From NCBI GenBank assembly GCA_007121755.1, contig SKJZ01000033.1, positions 1-7,767 on the forward strand: a stretch of 7,767 bases of DNA. Reading direction: 5' to 3'. Below the pieces are notes generated by a model. It had not been told where the DNA came from. It searched no databases and worked only from the letters and a program-made list of their open reading frames with translations. Made by a program: the position numbers and the translations under genes. Of this stretch, positions 5,148 to 7,767 are shown one piece after another. This DNA comes from Halorhodospira sp. (lineage in GTDB: Bacteria > Pseudomonadota > Gammaproteobacteria > Nitrococcales > Halorhodospiraceae). Numbering within the stretch: the first letter of the stretch is position 1; each line of letters starts with the position of its first letter.

Positions 5148-7767
5148 GCGCCCTCCAGGCTCTTGGAGGCGACCTCGTATACGTCTTTCGACAACGAATC
5201 CTTCTCCATGATCCGTTCCAATTGCCGACGCATAAGGTTTTTCCGAATGGGTTCGTACCTGCGCCACTGTGTTAAGGATCCGGCGAGGCGAGCCGCCAAC
5301 TGCGGGTTGAAGGCGTCCAACTCCAAAACTTGATCGGTTAGGAGCGTGTAGCCGCCGCCGTCCGGCGCGTGAAAACGAGCGGGATTGCCGCGCGAATACA
5401 CACCCAGGACGGAACGGACCCGGTTCGGGTTCTCCAATGTGAAATCCTCATGCGCCAGCAGAGTCCGGACCCGCTCCGGTGTGTCCTCCCGCAGTGATAA
5501 GGCCTGGACTCGGAACCACTTGTCAAGTACCAGCGGTTCGTGGCGCCACTGCAAGTGGAACGCCTTCAGCGCCTCGTCCGCTTCGGGGCGCTCGGTGTCG
5601 GCGAGACAACTCAACGCCCCATACCTGTCGGTCATGTTGTCGGCACGCTCCAACTGCCGCACGGCGTGTCCCGCGCCCTCCGCCGGATCGAAACCGATCA
5701 GATAGGCGAGGGCGAGATTACGCAACCGGCGCCGGGCTACGTTCTCCGGTTCGAAACGCCACGGCCCGGTGGTCGAGCACTTGTGATACACGGTTAGCCA
5801 TAGTTCGCGCAGGGACTGGCCGAGGTGGCGGCGCACCCCCTCACGCGCGCTATGGAGGGCCTCCGGGTCGACCTCGTCCACCTGTTCGGCGAGGTAGATC
5901 TCGCTGGGCAGTGTCAGGGCTTCGGCAGTGAGGGCGGGATCGACGATCCTCTCCAGGGAGTGCCGGAATCCCTCTTGCAGTAGATCGAGCCCCCCAGTGC
6001 GGCGGTGGCCGGCCGCTTTGTCCAATAGAATGCGGACGGCCAGTTGTTGACCTGCCTCCCAGCGGGCGAATGGGTCAGTGTCGTGTGCCAATAGAAACGC
6101 AAGGTCGTCATCGCTGTAGGAGCATTCCAGCTTGACCGGCGCGGAAAAACCGCGCAGCAGGGAGGGGCGGGGGCGCTCGAAGCAACCGGTGAAACGGTAA
6201 CTCTGTTCAGCCGCTTTCACTTCCAGGATGCGGGTGGCCGAGCAAGAATCCTCATCGACCGGATCCTCCACCAAACGCGGCGGAAGCTCACGCCCTTCAG
6301 CGTCGAGCAGACCGATCGCCAGCGGGATATGTAGAGGCGGTTTTTCAGCCTGGCCGGGGGTCGGAGGCGTGCGTTGCGAGACGTGCAGCGTGTAGACACC
6401 CGTCTCTGGGTCGTGCTCGTCGCTTACGCGCAACCGCGGTGTGCCGGCCTGGCAGTACCACCGGGCGAACTGGCTGAGGTCGGTTGCGCCCACATCTTCC
6501 ATGGCGCACAAAAAGTCTTCAATAGTCGCCGCCTGCCCGTCGTGGCGCTCCAGATAGAGCCGGACCCCGCGGCGGAAGGCGTCCTCGCCGAGCAGCACGC
6601 GGTACATGCGGATGACTTCCGCCCCCTTGTCGTAGACGGTGGCGGTATAGAAGTTGTTAATTTCAATGTAGCTGTCGGGGCGCACCGGGTGAGCCAGCGG
6701 GCCGGCGTCCTCGGGAAATTGGCTGTTGCGCAGGGTGCGAACCTGCTGAATGCGCTGCACCGCCGGAGATCCCATAGCCTCTGCAAACTGGTGCTCCCGG
6801 AAGACGGTCAACCCCTCCTTCAATGAGAGCTGGAACCAGTCCCGGCAGGTGACCCGGTTTCCGGTCCAATTGTGGAAGTACTCGTGGCCGATTACCGCTT
6901 CAACGTTCTCGAAATCGCTGTCGGTAGCGGTGTCCGGCGTGGCCAGCACGTACTGAGTATTGAAGATATTGAGCCCCTTGTTCTCCATGGCGCCCATATT
7001 GAAATCGTTCACCGCGACGACGATATAGGTGTCGAGGTCGTACTCCAGACCGTACGCCTGTTCATCCCAACGCATCGCTCTCTGTAAAGATGCCAGCGCG
7101 TGGTCGGTCTTGCCGCGGTTGGACGGTTCGGTATAGAGGCTTAAATCGACGGTTCTGCCGGAGGCGGTGGTGAAGCGGCCGTGTTGGCAAGAGAGGTCGC
7201 CCGCCACCAGCGCGAAGAGGTACGACGGCTTGGGGTGGGGGTCGCTCCACTTGGTGTAGTGGCGCTCGTCCTCCAATGCACCCGCCTCGATACAATCCCC
7301 ATTGGAGAGAAGTACGGGGTAGGCATCGCGCCGCGCGATAATGGTGGTCGTAAACGGGGCCAACACATCGGGCCGGTCCGGATAGGGAGTGATGCGGCGG
7401 AAGCCTTCCGCCTCGCACTGGGTGCAGAACATGCCCCCCGATTGGTATAGCCCGTTAAGAGCGCGGTTCTCCGCCGGCCGCAGCCGGCTGACGGTCTCCA
7501 CAATGCATTGATCCGGTACGGTGGCGATCCGCACGGCCCCGCCCTCTAGTCGATGGACCGTGACATCGAGCGGTTGGCCGTCCAGCGATAGTTCGATCAG
7601 TTCGAGCTCTTCGGCGTCGAGGCGCAACGGGGCGGGGGATGGAGAAAAATGCGGATTGCGGCGGATCTTCAGGCTGGCCCGGACCTCCGTTGTCTCTTCG
7701 CCGAGTTCGAAACAGAGGTCGGCCCGATCGACAAAATACGGCGGCGGCCGGTAGTCAGACAGATGTA
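5144..7767 (-). CDS. pepN: Aminopeptidase N, zinc M1 family (few N-terminal residues outside window)
   Basis: The frame is open to the right edge and stops at TGA 5146-5144, giving 873 visible residues against 870 in E. coli PepN. The TTG at 7627 is not the start, because the codons upstream of it encode the expected PepN N-terminus (DYRPPPYFVDRADLCFELGE). Only a handful of residues and the promoter are missing. PepN is a cytosolic aminopeptidase that completes ATP-dependent protein breakdown by removing N-terminal residues from short peptides. Numbered from the edge, the exopeptidase motif GAMEN is at 258-262, zinc ligands H294 and H298 are in HEYFH, the third ligand E317 is in LKEGLT, and Y378 in ATVYDKGAE is the transition-state tyrosine. 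Spacings match E. coli (H297, H301, E320, Y381). An N-terminal beta domain, the thermolysin-like core, a beta-sandwich (about 440-545) and the C-terminal helical domain follow in order, with no truncation. It is coupled to prc by a four-base overlap. Confidence 0.97.
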   Translation of the reverse strand, partial: HLSDYRPPPYFVDRADLCFELGEETTEVRASLKIRRNPHFSPSPAPLRLDAEELELIELSLDGQPLDVTVHRLEGGAVRIATVPDQCIVETVSRLRPAENRALNGLYQSGGMFCTQCEAEGFRRITPYPDRPDVLAPFTTTIIARRDAYPVLLSNGDCIEAGALEDERHYTKWSDPHPKPSYLFALVAGDLSCQHGRFTTASGRTVDLSLYTEPSNRGKTDHALASLQRAMRWDEQAYGLEYDLDTYIVVAVNDFNMGAMENKGLNIFNTQYVLATPDTATDSDFENVEAVIGHEYFHNWTGNRVTCRDWFQLSLKEGLTVFREHQFAEAMGSPAVQRIQQVRTLRNSQFPEDAGPLAHPVRPDSYIEINNFYTATVYDKGAEVIRMYRVLLGEDAFRRGVRLYLERHDGQAATIEDFLCAMEDVGATDLSQFARWYCQAGTPRLRVSDEHDPETGVYTLHVSQRTPPTPGQAEKPPLHIPLAIGLLDAEGRELPPRLVEDPVDEDSCSATRILEVKAAEQSYRFTGCFERPRPSLLRGFSAPVKLECSYSDDDLAFLLAHDTDPFARWEAGQQLAVRILLDKAAGHRRTGGLDLLQEGFRHSLERIVDPALTAEALTLPSEIYLAEQVDEVDPEALHSAREGVRRHLGQSLRELWLTVYHKCSTTGPWRFEPENVARRRLRNLALAYLIGFDPAEGAGHAVRQLERADNMTDRYGALSCLADTERPEADEALKAFHLQWRHEPLVLDKWFRVQALSLREDTPERVRTLLAHEDFTLENPNRVRSVLGVYSRGNPARFHAPDGGGYTLLTDQVLELDAFNPQLAARLAGSLTQWRRYEPIRKNLMRRQLERIMEKDSLSKDVYEVASKSLEGA
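5152..5156 (-). promoter_or_regulatory. Ribosome binding site for the ATG start of prc
   Basis: GGAGG on the minus strand lies 4 bases before ATG 5147-5145, inside the last codons of pepN. The spacing is slightly short, but the site fits translational coupling through the ATGA overlap. Confidence 0.55.

Noticed and set aside
5148..5267. 40-codon upstream extension of Prc
   Set aside because: It lies within the conserved C-terminus of pepN, and the sequence upstream of the ATG has no signal-peptide or Prc character.

Overview
The window looks like chromosomal DNA from a GC-rich gammaproteobacterium. The reasons are the GC-rich codon use, RecJ and PepN of the proteobacterial type, a full-length Prc/Tsp tail-specific protease with the N- and C-terminal domains typical of that group, and a RimB-RimK pair. 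A halophilic or sulfur-oxidising lineage such as Ectothiorhodospiraceae is possible, but that is a guess. There are no RNA genes, insertion sequences, phage genes or CRISPR arrays. Coding density is almost complete, and the longest gap between genes is 90 bases.

Layout. On the plus strand, positions 1-471 hold the C-terminal end of recJ (ssDNA exonuclease), cut by the left edge. The rest is read from the minus strand, from right to left: pepN (aminopeptidase N; 7767 to 5144, missing only a few N-terminal residues at the right edge), prc/ctp (tail-specific protease; 5147 to 2940), a 90-base gap holding a perfect 34-base palindrome, then rimB (retropepsin-like protease; 2849 to 2367), rimK (ATP-grasp glutamate ligase; 2370 to 1462) and an AstE/aspartoacylase-family zinc hydrolase (1462 to 452). 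The last gene converges on recJ, and the two overlap by 20 bases.

The minus strand forms two tightly coupled blocks. Block one is pepN-prc, joined by an ATGA stop/start overlap. Block two is rimB-rimK-astE-like, joined by an ATGA overlap and then by a TAGTG junction. The palindrome separates the blocks and lies just after the prc stop codon, so it may end or attenuate the first transcript. I saw no convincing promoter in the gap, so read-through from pepN-prc into the rim block is possible.

Functionally, pepN-prc is general proteolysis, in the cytosol and periplasm respectively. The rim block puts a protein/peptide glutamate ligase (RimK, known for adding glutamates to ribosomal protein S6) beside two hydrolases. 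One is RimB. The other is an M14-type zinc hydrolase whose substrate is unknown but whose relatives remove acyl groups or C-terminal amino acids. This could be a writer/eraser module for glutamate tails, or a pathway making and breaking a small N-acyl-glutamate compound. It is the most interesting content of the window.
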